Source: Chinchilla lanigera
Lineage: Eukaryota > Chordata > Mammalia > Rodentia > Chinchillidae
Assembly (NCBI RefSeq): GCF_000276665.1
Contig: NW_004955427.1
Coordinates: forward strand, 1,356,040-1,420,039
Direction of reading: 5' to 3'
Length of the DNA stretch: 64,000 bases
Shown piece by piece: positions 1 through 11,223 of this stretch. The number at the start of each line of letters is the position of its first letter. The first letter of the stretch is position 1. The notes under the pieces are model-generated. The model saw only the letters and a program-made list of their open reading frames with translations, was not told the DNA's origin and did not search any database. The translations under genes were made by a program, and so were the position numbers.

Positions 1-239
1 TCTTTAACCAAAGTTAACTGACCAGGGTTACTTCTGGTCCCTATCTTGGCTTATCCATGCCACATGGGAAGTTCTGCTGAAATCTATTGTCTATCTTGCA
101 CAGTAATACCACTTAGATTTCCTTATACAATACTCTTATCATATCCTTTAGCTCTAATAAAAAAAAAAGTATCAAGAATCCTTGGTCTGACACTCAACAT
201 TAAAGCACAGAATTAGAAGAAACCTCATGAGTCATTTAA

Positions 240-325
240 CGTATTTCTTTTGTTTTACAGAATGACAAAGTGAAGTCCAGCAAGGTTAAGTAACTTGTCC
301 AATGCAACATGCCAGGAAACTGCTA
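240..325 (+). repeat. MIR fragment
   Basis: The core resembles the MIR consensus, with TTTTACAG followed by AGGTTAAGTAACTTGTCCAA. The copy is old and truncated. The rest of 1-576 is AT-rich intergenic sequence with nothing recognised. Confidence 0.6.
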
Positions 326-590
326 TTCATCCTGTCTACTTTTCCTACTTACATTCAGTAAGTTCAAGTTCAAGTGCCACACCTTGTCTGAAGGCTATCC
401 AGTTTATGCCACTGGGGAAGTGAATGCTTCCTCCTCTAAACTCTAACAATACTCATTCAGATATTCTACAGGAAGAAGGAGCAGATAAAGACTTAGTTTT
501 TTTAGTCTGAGCTTCTGTATATTAGGTAAGGCAATCAGATGATGGGATGTCAGATTTTATAAAAGAATGATTTATAAATTAAGATGCCAA

Positions 591-678
591 GGGCTGGAGA
601 TTTAGCTCAGCAGCACAGTGCCTGCCTGGCAAGTGCAAGGTCATGAGTTCGATTCCCGGTACCAGAAAAAAAAAAAAA
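591..678 (+). repeat. ID SINE with perfect 14-bp target-site duplication
   Basis: A tRNA-derived ID element runs from GGGCTGGAGATTTAGCTCAG (A box) through GTTCGATTCCC (B box) to an A tail. Direct repeats AATTAAGATGCCAA at 577-590 and 687-700 bound it, so it is a recent insertion. Confidence 0.95.
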
Positions 679-1069
679 GATACAACAATTAAGATGCCAA
701 TCCATCAATAATAGAACAGATAAATGATGTTACAATTTAGGTTGGCTTCTCAATTTAATCCATTAATTTTTTTCTATGAAAGGACTAAATAGTAAACCTA
801 TGAAGGCCACATTGTTTGTTGCATATTTTTTGTTTTGCCTAATGTGTACTGCTTTCTTACTACACATGTAAAAATTTCTAGTACAAACAGACCATGGACT
901 ACTTAGTTTGCTGACTTCTGACATCCATTACCAGAAGGAAAGGTGACTTGGGAAATAAATTTAATTAGAAGGTTGCTAGGTGAGTAAGACAAAATAAAGA
1001 GCATTTGCATTTAATCAGGTTGTTAACATAGCTCATCTACTCTGTGACTGGTCCTGCGGCTATAGTGCT

Positions 1070-1365
1070 GAATGAGAAAGATATATTCCTGGTTGCCAAA
1101 GAGGTGATGGGGACTCACAGTATGATGAGAAATGATTAAAATATAAACAGGAAAGAGTTATAATGATTCTGAGTCCTATGTGGAAACAAGACTAAAGTGG
1201 GACAAACAGTAGATTAATTAAAAGGCTACATAGAGAGAGGCCCACAAGACAGCAACATTAACAGTATCTCAGACCAAGATTCTAGTGGTGCAGGTAGTGA
1301 GAATGTTTAAATTAGATTTGGGATATATTTTGGAGTTAGATCTGACCAGACTTACTGGTTAATCA
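1070..1365. repeat. Ancient interspersed repeat, class unresolved
   Basis: The segment carries the phrase GATTTGGGATATATTTTGGAG and neighbouring text typical of an old mammalian dispersed repeat. It appears to be from the same family as 19790-20230, but I cannot assign it. Confidence 0.3.
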
Positions 1366-1376
1366 ATGCGAATGCA

Positions 1377-1479
1377 GGGGCTGGGGATTTAGCTCAGCGG
1401 CAAAAAGCGCTTGCCTGGCAAGCACAAGGTCGTGAGTTCGGTTCCCAGTACTGGAGAAAAACCAAAAAAAAAAAAAAAG
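1377..1479 (+). repeat. ID SINE
   Basis: It starts GGGGCTGGGGATTTAGCTCAG, has B box GTTCGGTTCCC and ends in an A-rich tail after GGAGAAAAACC. Pol III boxes are intact. Confidence 0.95.
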
Positions 1480-1879
1480 TTTACAAAGTTGGAATTTATT
1501 CACAAGACTCTTCAAGACAGTCACTGGATGGTGCTAAATATCGCAGTTTTCAGAACTTGAACTAGATAAAAGGAAGGGAGTAACTACGTGCTACGTGAGC
1601 GCGGTATGTTTCTCTGGGCATTTAACAGAAACCCCAGGAATGCTGTCTGCCTTGTGGAAATAGATGGCTAGGTGGCCAGACAGCCAAAGGAGTACGCACA
1701 GTATGGAACCTTAAAATGTCACCGCTCTGTGGGGCTGCTTTAGGTCTGAGACCTAACACCTGACTATAAGTGTGTCAGACACACAAAAGAAAAACTGTGT
1801 TTTAAATTGCCTTTATATCTCACCTTTGCAAAAATGTCATCTCGGGCTTGGCTTCTTAAAAGTCAGCATCCCATTTCCA

Positions 1880-2345
1880 AGGTACAGTACCCCTATGTTA
1901 TACGTGGTCATCTGCTCTGCTTAAATGTGTGAGTGAACCACAGTTACCCACTTTCTACTAGAAGCACATCTGGGTTGTTTCCAATGTTTTGTTATAACTA
2001 ACAGTGATGCTGTCAATATTGTTTTACAGCTTCCCAGTACACATGCACAAGCTTCCCAAATGTATAGACTCAGTTGTGGAGCTGCTGGCCCATGAGGTGT
2101 GAAGTTCACCCTGTAAGGCTGTGCCAAATAGCTTTCCCAAGTAGTTACATCAACTTATTTTCATGTCAGTGTGCAAGAGTTCTTACTGATACACACATCC
2201 CCCATAATCTGGAGTTGCCAGACTTCTTAGTTTTGTCATTTACTGTACAAAAAACAGCATCACATTGGCCTTTTCTTTTGTGTATTCTCCAGATTAATGA
2301 GATTGAGCAGCTTTTCACATATATTGGCCATAGCATTTCCTCTTC
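1880..2345. repeat. Old L1 LINE fragment
   Basis: The text from TGGGTTGTTTCCAATG to GATTGAGCAGCTTTTCACAT matches the familiar L1 segment with GGTTGTTTCCA and GAGCATCTTTTCAT. It is diverged and has no intact frame. Short open frames across it (to about 2685) are not genes. Confidence 0.6.
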
Positions 2346-2689
2346 CACATCAGTATTTCTTACGTAGCTTCGCTTTTCAATCATCAGCCATCAAAGCCTT
2401 CTCATCTGTATTTGCTTCTGAAAGACACATTACTTTCAAATACCACAGATCATTTTACATTTGCCATTTATACTTAATGCCCTCCCTTTTAGAGTAGAGT
2501 GTGCTAACAGTCTAGTCCACAATGCATTCATATTACTAGATGGATGGGCTTTGGGAAATTCTCTACACATAGCTATTTCTACCCCAAAGATTATGGATGT
2601 CTTGTTATTTCTGAGAACGTATCCTCTTGGAAGTACAGACCTTTATTACTACAAGTTCTATCTCCCCTACTCACATGACACCTAAAGGT

Positions 2690-3290
2690 GAAATTGTAGG
2701 CAACTGAATTAGATAGAAATTGTATAGGCAGTCAGATAGGTCTCGGCCCTCAAAAGAGCCAGTGCAGAAGATGAGATACCTTGCAACTGTGTGAGAGACA
2801 GACACCTCTAGTTGTGGGCCAGATCTCAAGACAAAAGATGAAACAAATGTACCGGAATACATCCCTAAGGATAAACATCAGGGATTGATATTCTAAATAG
2901 TTCTCTATCACCTTCAGAAAGTTAGGAAGGGTCACTAACTCAAGCCCCTACAGGAAAAGGCGCTGTTCTGTATTCATGCCTGCTTGTTACGTGATGTGCT
3001 TCCCCACCTGATCCTGATATAATCTATCTTACCCGAGCAACTATGCTTGTAATCTTATTGGTTAACCATGGTTTCGTCCCATCTCACCACCTTTCGAGTT
3101 CCCAAGTTTCCCACCTCGGACCAGCCTCATGTCATGGATTTGCTCTATCAAAGTCCCTTTTCCCCCCTCAATAAATATATACTGATATTAACCTCCATTG
3201 TTCCTAAAATTCATTCACCAATTTGAGAGAACAGGGACTCGTCCCAGATATCTAGCAGGTTGGGAGCTTCCCCTATACCAAAATCATATT
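2690..3290 (+). repeat. ERV1/gammaretrovirus-like LTR fragment with primer-binding-site remnant
   Basis: A polyadenylation motif (CAATAAA at about 3169) is followed 60-70 bases later by GGGACTCGTCCCAGAT. This resembles the tRNA-Pro primer-binding region that follows gammaretroviral LTRs. No gag, pol or env frame follows; the sequence passes into the CpG island. It is a decayed relic, and its left boundary is uncertain. Confidence 0.4.
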
Positions 3291-4077
3291 CCCGCTTTAA
3301 GCCACTGGCCCGCATATCGTGCTAGGCACACTGAGTGCATTAATGAACTTTGAATGATTTATACCTGTGCGTGCAGACTGTCCTGAAAAACGCGACCCAC
3401 AATCACCTTACAGCTGGCGCAAGCTCGGCGCCCAGCGGGTCTTCCCGCTCTACCCCGGCGCTTCTGGGACAAGGAGCACTCTAGGTCTCCTACCTACGAA
3501 AAGGGGGCAGTGGGCCCTCTGCTCTCGTTTTGCAACTGGCGGAGTGGCCACCAGCACACGGGCACGCGGGAGGCGACTGCCCAGTCCTGAGCCCGGTGTC
3601 TCCCGTCCCGATCACCGCGACCACACTTTGCTTCCCTCGGGATGCACAAAGTCAGCACTGCCCACGTCGGCAGCGAGGCCGACATTCACGGCCAGGAACT
3701 CCGCCGCACGTTTGCTGACGGGAGGCGGTAACGATACGCGCACGTGCGCCGCACAAACGAACCGCAGAACCGTAGGAACCTCCGCTGCGGGCGGAGACGC
3801 TCCCACGCGCCGGGCTCCTCTCCCGCGGCTCGACGCCTTCCAAAACCGGGCAGGGAAACAGCCTGGCAGCATCTGTCTCACACTTTCGACAGTCGCGTCG
3901 CAAAATAAAATTTCAATGCTTTGACAGACCTCATCAAAACCGGTGACACCACTTTGTGTTTCACGCGTCTCCTCGTCCGGACGCTCACGGGGATTTTCTT
4001 CGCGGTTCCAGCGTCCGCACCCGCCGGCGCGCGCGTGGAATCCGCGAGGCTCGGACCGCGGCTAGGGGCGGCGCGGC

Positions 4078-4085
4078 TGACGTCA
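4078..4085. promoter_or_regulatory. cAMP response element (TGACGTCA)
   Basis: A perfect palindromic CRE lies in the CpG island 38 bases before the N gap and 7 bases before a GC box. Full CREs in CpG islands typically lie within about 100-150 bases upstream of the start site and bind CREB/ATF proteins. This supports a start site inside or just after the gap. Confidence 0.7.
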
Positions 4086-4122
4086 TCCCGCGGGGCGGAG
4101 CGACGCGGCCGGCAGGGGCTCC

Positions 4123-4322
4123 NNNNNNNNNNNNNNNNNNNNNNNNNNNNNNNNNNNNNNNNNNNNNNNNNNNNNNNNNNNNNNNNNNNNNNNNNNNNNN
4201 NNNNNNNNNNNNNNNNNNNNNNNNNNNNNNNNNNNNNNNNNNNNNNNNNNNNNNNNNNNNNNNNNNNNNNNNNNNNNNNNNNNNNNNNNNNNNNNNNNNN
4301 NNNNNNNNNNNNNNNNNNNNNN
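4123..4322. other. Assembly gap (200 N) in the CMSS1 CpG island
   Basis: There are 200 N residues flanked by extremely GC-rich sequence on both sides. The expected CMSS1 first exon, including its start codon, is not visible on either side, so it most likely lies here. Translated X runs across it are not real protein. Confidence 0.99.
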
Positions 4323-4621
4323 GCCCCAGCCCGCCGCGCCCGGCCGCCGGTGGTGCGTGCCGCCGTGCGGGCGGTAGCGAGTCCGAGAGGCGGGCCCGCG
4401 GGCTCCTCTCCAGCCCTCCTTTCCTCTCCCTGCTCCTGCTCCGCGAAGCGGCGCCGCACCGCAGGTGGGTGGCCTCGAGCTGCCTTCGGGCGGCCTGCGT
4501 TCACTCCCGACCCCGCGGCGTCCTCACAGCCCGTGCTTCTCCGCGGTCGCGGCGGGACAGGCGGGTCTTCTTAATGAAGTTCTTAGGAAGGTTAAAGGGC
4601 CGCGGTACGGGCTAGGCGCCT

Positions 4622-4738
4622 TAGGCGGGCGCGGTGGTGCACGGTTTTAATCTGGCACCTGGGAGGCTGAGGCAGGATCATCACGGTTGGTGTCCAGCGT
4701 GGGCTACGTTAGGGAGACCCTTGTCAAACAAAACAAAA
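4622..4738 (+). repeat. B1/Alu-like 7SL monomer at the island edge
   Basis: It reads GGCGGGCGCGGTGGTGCACG, then GGGAGGCTGAGGCAGGATCA and GGGAGACCCTTGTC before an A-rich tail. It marks the 3' border of the CpG island. Confidence 0.85.
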
Positions 4739-4740
4739 CA

Positions 4741-4813
4741 CGCTTTTGCACACATACTGTATGTGCAGTACGTAACACGCTTTTGCACACATACTGTATG
4801 TGCAGTACGTATA
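4741..4813. repeat. Two-copy 37-bp tandem repeat, each with a near-perfect palindrome
   Basis: The unit beginning CGCTTTTGCACACATACTG is repeated at 4741-4777 and 4778-4813 with almost no differences. Each contains CACATACTGTATGTG, a palindrome with one central base, and a TACGTA. It directly follows the B1 tail. Confidence 0.9.
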
Positions 4814-5339
4814 CGCTGCTGTTTTTATGCTGTCATCATGTAATTTGGAAGACAGTGTTTGAGCCGGAATAATCATCTCTTTGAATTCACCTGCTTTAAA
4901 GATAAGCATGACCCCAACATGTTAAGGAAGTTGAGACGTTCACGTGATGTTAGGAATAAGCCTAGAATTTATGTAACACCATTTGAGTAACTTTTGCTGT
5001 GCTGTGTTGTACCCATTCTGACGCAGGAAGCCCTTTATGCATGAACAGAGTAGCAGTAACTCCCCGCCCCAGACTGGCCTTGAACTTTTAAATTCCCATA
5101 ATGCCCAGTATGTAATTATCGTTAGATCTCCTCCTTCTCAAGTTCCTTCCAGCTAAAAGAATAAGCTTTGCAAATTGTTAACACTAAATTTAGCAGGGGC
5201 CTTTGTTTTGTTAACTGCTCTAAAGTAAGCATATGACTTTCATGGCATCTGTTTGATGACTTCCTAGTAATTTTTCTTTTTACCATAACCTGTATAGCGT
5301 TCTCAATTTGGAAGAAATCATAGCTGAACAAGTCAGAAT

Positions 5340-5512
5340 TTTTTTTTTTTTTGTACTGGCTATTAAACCCAAGGCCTTCACACTGAGCTGCATCTCTAGC
5401 CATTTATTTTTTATTTTGAGATAGGGTCTCTCTAAATTGCTAAGTTGCCCAGGCTGGATTTGAATTTGCAATCCCTTGGGTGAGGTTTCCAGAGTACCAG
5501 GATTACAGATTT
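5340..5512 (-). repeat. B1-dID dimeric SINE, reversed
   Basis: A poly-T start is followed by an ID-like part (ACTGGCTATTAAACCC) and then a reversed B1 (GAGATAGGGTCTCTC, TTGCCCAGGCTGGATTTG). Nothing else is recognised from 4814 to 6779 except a short B1-like scrap near 5068. Confidence 0.75.
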
Positions 5513-6779
5513 CTTGTTTCTTCCTATTTACTGGGGAAAGATCAGCCTAAAATATTTGAATTAGTAAAGTAAAAGTAGTGCCTTACTTATTTCAGAGAAG
5601 GGAAAGATAGTTGTCATGACGCTTGTATTCCTGTTGGGCATTATGCTGCCTGCCTATAAATATAAACGTCGTTCCCTGTCACTCGTTCACAGCTCACAGT
5701 TACGACCGCAGGGCAACGGAGCATTTTTGTCAGGTAGTCAAATATGTTTTGGTTATGCATGCTTTATAACACCCGTGTAACATGTAGCACTTGCTTACTA
5801 TCTGGCCATCTAAAGAACTGTGGTGTTTTAGCTATTCACGCATTTTCTTAGATCTGGTATATAACTTAAGATTTTATGACTCTTTGAAGATCTGTCATCT
5901 TTGTATTGGAGTTCTACATTGCGCTAGAGCCCGCTGGCGCTTAGTTGGTGTCTGGTAGTGATCAGTGGAATGAATGAACACATGCACACGTTCCGGCTTC
6001 TACACAGCGCTCTCGGTGATAATGTGTGTAGGTGGGTACATACATCTTTCGTCTAATCTGGTCACTTTTAAGAGTGGAAAGCTGTACTATTAGAATTTTG
6101 CTAGGACTGTTCGGATCTACCTCAAATGTGTGGTCACCCTATTTATCACATTACTGGTGGTGATTGGCACAGAATAAAATAGCTGAGAGTTGCAAGGACT
6201 GAGGAGTGTGCAGCCCAGGGTATTTAACACATCAGAGCCCAAGATCATTTAATGGTTATTTACTATTTCAAGTTACTTATTTTCTTATTCTCTGCCTACC
6301 CTGAGAAACTACCTGAAGTGACAATAGTTAGCAATACGTGCAGTAGAATCTTGATTTGAAAACATTAATGCTGAAGCGAGCTGATCCAATGCCTGAGATT
6401 TCAGTATAGTTGACTAGCTTGGGTACTTTCTCATTGTAAAACTGAAAATTGAGCTACAGCATGGATTTTTTGACTTACAGATGGATCAAAGCCAAGACAG
6501 TTGAGTTAGACATAATCACTTGATCATATACTGAAGGCAATACTAATTGCTTTCCCTTTGTATTCCAATGATATGCCTATTAAATTCCCAGGTAGAATCT
6601 GGTACAACTGAATATGTGAGTCTGGAGCCCCAGAATTGAGTCTGGGCTGGAGAAAGAGATTTAAGAGTAACCTGCACACAGCTTACCTTTAAAGAGGTTG
6701 TCCTTAGCATTCTATACCTCTCAGCCTCCAAGCCTTTTGAGGAAAGCTTTTCATATGCTTTCCTACTTCATTATGAGTG

Positions 6780-6941
6780 GTTTTTTTTTTGTTTTTTTTT
6801 TTTGAGACAAAGTATCACTATGTATTCCAGGCTGGCTTTGAACTCAGGAGGTAGCCAGATGCTGGCCTCAAGCTTATAACAATCCTCCAGCCTCCACCTC
6901 TCATACTGGGATTACAAACATGTGCCACTATGCCCAGCATC
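6780..6941 (-). repeat. B1 SINE, reversed
   Basis: It has a poly-T tail, GAGACAAAGTATCACTATG, CCAGGCTGGCTTTGAACTC and GGGATTACAAACATGTGCC. It faces the next B1 head to head. Confidence 0.9.
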
Positions 6942-6950
6942 ATTGTTTTT

Positions 6951-7113
6951 AGCTGGGCATGGTGGCAAACACCTGTAATCCCAGCACTCAGGAGGCTGAG
7001 GCAGGAGGGTCACTGTGAGTTTGAGGACAGCCTGGGCTACATAGTAAGTTCAAGGCCAGCTTGCACTACATAACGAGACCCTGTCTCAAAAACAAAAAAA
7101 AAAACAAACAAAC
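6951..7113 (+). repeat. B1 SINE
   Basis: It reads AGCTGGGCATGGTGGC, CCTGTAATCCCAGCACTC, the duplicated CAGCCTGGGCTACATAGTAAG / CCAGCTTGCACTACATAACG, then GAGACCCTGTCTC and an A-rich tail. The roughly 29-bp internal duplication is the rodent B1 hallmark. Confidence 0.95.
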
Positions 7114-7245
7114 GCTAGTATGAGCTTTTGATGCCACTTCTTACCAAGAATCTAACTGGAAGACTGAAGTGTTAAGGTACTTGCATCGCAGTACCAGGAA
7201 AGAGTAGGTAATGATACCAACTTGCCTTATGTTGAGTGTTTACTA

Positions 7246-7329
7246 CGGTGGTGGTGAACCTGTGGTACACATGCCTATGCAGTGGGCTCTTTGTTATTAT
7301 TGAAAGTGTTGAAAGGTTTGCGGTCACTT
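7246..7329. mobile_element. Short hAT MITE (copy A)
   Basis: Terminal inverted repeats CGGTGGTGGTGAACCTG and AGGTTTGCGGTCACTTT bound about 84 bases. The interior (GGCTCTTTGTTATTATTGAAAG) aligns with the copy at 14929. There is no coding capacity. Confidence 0.75.
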
Positions 7330-7335
7330 TTTCTA

Positions 7336-7530
7336 ATATATGCCAGATACTGTTTTGATTACCTTTCATGTACTAGCTCATTTAATCCTCAAAAAGGCAT
7401 TGTGGGATGGTGGATTCTATTTCATACCTGAGGAAGTTGAGGCACTGAGAGGTTCAGCGATTTGCCCAGTGTTACTCAGCGGGTGAGTGGGAGAGCAGTG
7501 ATTCATACATAAGCAATCTGAAACCAGAGT
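7336..7530 (+). repeat. MIR SINE
   Basis: The order matches MIR: TCATTTAATCCTCA, GAGGAAGTTGAGGCACTGAG, GATTTGCCCAGTGTTACTCAG, CAATCTGAAACCAGAG. Confidence 0.85.
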
Positions 7531-7899
7531 CATTTCTCACAATAATTATTCTTACATTTATCATAATAATTATTCTAATCATTAAAGGAAGAATCTCATC
7601 TCTAAAAAGAACAGCCCTTGACTGATTTAAAGAAGCTAATGATTTATAAACCTTTTTGTTTATCTATATATCATTGTCATAATGTATCTGTTAAGTCTCA
7701 GTCTTTCCATTTACTCAGAGGTATAAATAAGCAGCTTTGCCATTGAAGTCTACTTCGTCAACCAAGATCCAACTTCTACATTATTTCCCAAACCTATGTT
7801 TTCTCCAGATTTCCCTATTTCAGTACATTAAACCATCAACTACCAAATTTCACAAAGGCTTAGTAGCATCTTATTTATTTCCTTCACTTCTCACATTTT

Positions 7900-8560
7900 A
7901 TTGTCATTTCCATTGTCTCTCCCCAAAAGATACCCTGAATCTTTCCTTGCCTTTTCCCATTGGTGTACACACTTTGGTCCTTATTTGTCATAACCACTGC
8001 AGTTAATCTCTACCAGCGTTCCCAGTTTGAATCTTTGCCGTTCACTCATTAATCAGAGTGGTTCTTGTAAAGGAGAAGTCAAATCACAAACTTGCTTGAA
8101 TGTGCCAGTGGCTTTCTCTGGACACATAGAATAAAACGCATTACCATAGCCAATTATTTGCCAGATTTACTACTTGCTCTCCATTAGTTTATGCTGTCCC
8201 AGTAGTATTGGCCTTCATTCTGTTCCTCAGCATGCCCAGTTATTTTCGTTCTGTTTTGCCACTTTAAAATAGCTTTTGTACTGTCCTGACTTTTTCTTAA
8301 TTGCAGGAACTCAATTCAAACATTACCTATCTAAAGAGGAGCTTCCTAGCCAGCCAGGCTCAAGTAGGTGTCAGTACACCCATTAATTCTCAGGAGAACA
8401 TGCAGCACCAGTAGTTACTTTCCTTGCTAAATTATTGTCCGTCAGCACTAGAATGTAAGCTCCGCGTCAGCAGGGATTTTTGTTTTTCTCCTTCTTTGCT
8501 TCATCCTCAGGAGCTCGAGTAGTATTTGGGTACACAGGTGATCATTCAGTACTTGTTAAC
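7900..8560. repeat. L2 LINE 3' portion
   Basis: The segment shows the L2 order: GTGGCTTTCTCTGG near 8110, CATTCTGTTCCTCAGCATGCC near 8215, AGAATGTAAGCTCCG near 8450 and a TTCAGTACTTGTTAA end. It is heavily decayed. Confidence 0.6.
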
Positions 8561-9912
8561 AAATTGGTTGTTAATATTTCATAGCCACATCTTGGAGGCC
8601 TCACGCTAGGCGTTTGGCATTCAGAAGACCCATGTATTCTGGAGTAGCTGTCAAAATCCTGTACTCCCCTCTTCAGTACGTGATGTGCAGATTTGGCAGG
8701 TGCTGCCCTGCTCTTTGAACATGACATTAGCAGTCCTTGTACAGTAGCGTCTGTCTTACCTTTTGTTCTAATCAAAGTGGGATTTGGTTTTATAAATTAT
8801 GTTTTAAAAGGGGACAATAGACTCTTTATAAATGAGCCCAGAATTTCTGCGGGTGACAGCTTTTGTTACCTAGAAACAACGTGATTATCCTTTTTGTTTG
8901 GGATGGATGAAATGAGCATTGTAAATATCTGTTGTTTGTAATATTTTATGGCTTCTTCTAATTGCTGCTTTATGCTGAATTTCCTCGAAATCATGAAGTA
9001 GGGTAAACGTTGGATCTTTCCTTGAAACCTAGTAACAAGGTTTGTTTTGTTTTATTCACCCTTTTTAAACACCAAAGTTAGACTTTTGTAGTATTAACTT
9101 TATCTAGATGTTGTAAAACATTGCCTGTGCACATAAAACTTAGATTTGGAATATTTATAGCAGATATTTATAACATACAATATAGAATCAACTTCAGGGC
9201 ATATTTTCAAAATCATTTATTGAACTTAGTATTATTTAAAATACTGTAACAGAGAAAATGTAATCATTATAGGATTTATACATTAATATTGTTCAGTCAG
9301 AATGCAAATAATATAAAAATATATTCCAGGACAAAATAAGCAGGATGAATTTTTAAGGTGAAAGAAAGAAAAAGAGAAAGGTGGTTACATGAATAGTCAT
9401 TGCTCTATATTTGAAGATATAATAGATGGACCTTCAGATAACCTTCATGGGCTAGTTCTGCTTTACTATATTTAATTTCTATACTTCTTGCAAATGATTA
9501 AATGAATGGTTGTTGACAAAAATTACAGAAGTTTAAATCACAAGTTTACTCAAATCATACAGTTGCTGCTGTAATTTTGCTAAATGTCTGTTACTCTTAC
9601 AGAACATTCATAAATGTAGAAGGCCTATAAATAGTTTCATTTTCCCCCCTCAGATTCAATAATAATACATTATATTATCTTGTGGCACAAATCCCTTTGA
9701 TCTGTGTTTAATCTTATGTCCTTTAATGGAACATGTTAGATGCATTTATAGAATTAACATTTTACTAAATATAATCACAAACAGCTTGAAATGTTTTTCT
9801 CTTTTTATCAGCTTTTATAGAATTCTTATTGAATTCTTGGGTTGTTTAAGTATTGCTTTTAATAATTAGCAATTGATGATGTTTTTATTCCTGAGATCCT
9901 TGTCAGTCTAGC
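8561..9912. other. No gene recognised
   Basis: AT-rich, low-repeat sequence. On the minus strand a GTTCAATAAATG polyadenylation-like motif lies at about 9212. This interval, together with 10.2-13 kb, is a plausible place for a 3'-terminal exon or UTR of longer FILIP1L isoforms, but no coding tail could be proved. Confidence 0.3.
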
Positions 9913-9919
9913 TCATGCT

Positions 9920-10190
9920 ACACCAGGAGTGGGGAAACTTTTTTGTAAAACTAGTTTAGCCTTTGCAGATCTGATGTTTACTGTCAGAGCTATAGTTTTC
10001 AGCTCTACTATTGCAGCATAAAAGCAATCATAAATAATATGTAAATATAAATATGTTCCAATCAAACTTTGTGAATGGTGAAATTTGAATTTTATATAAT
10101 TACACATCACAAAACAGTCTTTGGATTTTTTGCCCCAAAGTTTAAAATATAAAAATTTTCTTAGCTTCCAGGCCACACAAAACTAAACGT
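9920..10190 (+). repeat. hAT-Charlie non-autonomous element
   Basis: It matches a familiar mammalian hAT MITE: GGAAACTTTTTTGTAAA, TTTAGCCTTTGCAG, AGCATAAAAGCAATCATA, TGTTCCAATCAAACTTTG and CAGGCCACAC near the end. It is old and diverged. Confidence 0.65.
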
Positions 10191-10215
10191 TGAGTGAATT
10201 TGGCCTACTAGTTAG

Positions 10216-11214
10216 AGTTCAGAGACTCTGAAACGCTAACCAACCCCAAAGTTGTACTCTGAATTGAATATTTCTCTAGAAGAAGGATTTGAAACAAACC
10301 CCAGAGAAACTTGTGGATTTTTTAGTTACTTTATTACTCAGTCTGTAATTATCAGTCATATATTAGACAGGTCACATGTCAGTTAAAAATCAGACACTTG
10401 ATTCAGTATTTCAGGAGATCATTGAAGCTAATAAAGGAAGGTTTGGGAAAAGATTCTAACATAAACATATCAGGTTTTTAAAAATTTTGTTAACAAATTT
10501 CATTTGTTTTCATTCATTTGTATTTTTATCTGCTTACTTTTAAAAATTTAATTAGCCACAGTCACTTCAGAATTATTAGAACTTTTGTTTTTCTTCAGAA
10601 GCACTACATTTCTGCAGTTTAAGGATCATGCTTAGGTGGCAGGATTTTTATGTTTCAGTTGAGCTCTGTATATGTTAAACACAATTTGGTGGACTCCAAA
10701 TTACACTTCCAAGACAATTCCCAGTTTTGTTGTGTTTTCATTTTCATGGTATTACAATATTGCTTAAAAATAAAGTTTTTTTTTTTTTTTTGGTAATCCT
10801 TTTGTTATAAAAAAAACTTTAAACATTTTTATCATAAAGTAACTTTGTTACCATTTAAAAATGAATTACTGGTGGTTGCCACAGAAATGCCCATTTTTTC
10901 CTAACTTTTTAAAGTGTTTATTTGTATAATACCTTGTTGTTGAGCACTTGCTTGCTCTTAAACTTATACCAGCTTGATAGAAAAATGTACTGTAGGGTGT
11001 CTTCTGGTGGAGAAAACAATTTTGAAATCTCTAACGTAACACATATTTTATGTTCCTCTTCAAGGTGAAATGTTGCTGGGGTATTCTTATTTTTCTGGGA
11101 TTTTTGATGGTACATACTGTTTTCCTGCTTTTGTTTGATCTATTTGATTTTCACTGTAGGTGTTGTAATAGCACACTTCCCAAAGGTGAATGTCACCACA
11201 TCACTGCTTTTCCT
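10216..11214. other. No gene recognised
   Basis: AT-rich unique sequence with several T runs. Short open frames around 10918-11358 overlap low-complexity or SINE sequence and are not supported as genes. Confidence 0.3.
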
Positions 11215-11223
11215 TATCCTTTC

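Larger units (their letters stand above)
3400..4622 (+). promoter_or_regulatory. CMSS1: CpG-island promoter, probably CMSS1
   Basis: CpG density rises sharply from about 3400, peaks at 3960-4600 and falls at about 4620, in an otherwise AT-rich, CpG-poor region. The 3' half contains a palindromic CRE at 4078-4085 and a GGGGCGG GC box at 4092-4098, just before an N gap. In mammals CMSS1 (a nucleolar protein homologous to yeast Cms1, linked to small-subunit ribosome biogenesis) starts about 30 kb downstream of the position of the FILIP1L large exon and on the opposite strand. The spacing here is 26-29 kb. The assignment is by synteny; no CMSS1 codons are visible. Several open frames in this island are GC-rich artefacts without recognisable products. 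Confidence 0.65.

Noticed and set aside
591..678. tRNA-like A and B boxes considered as a tRNA gene
   Set aside because: The GGGCTGGGGATTTAGC head, A tail and target duplications show an ID SINE; the same holds for the other copies.
3878..4615. Frames of 208-219 codons across the first CpG island
   Set aside because: About 67 residues of each are N; the rest is compositional GC-rich translation with no known domain.
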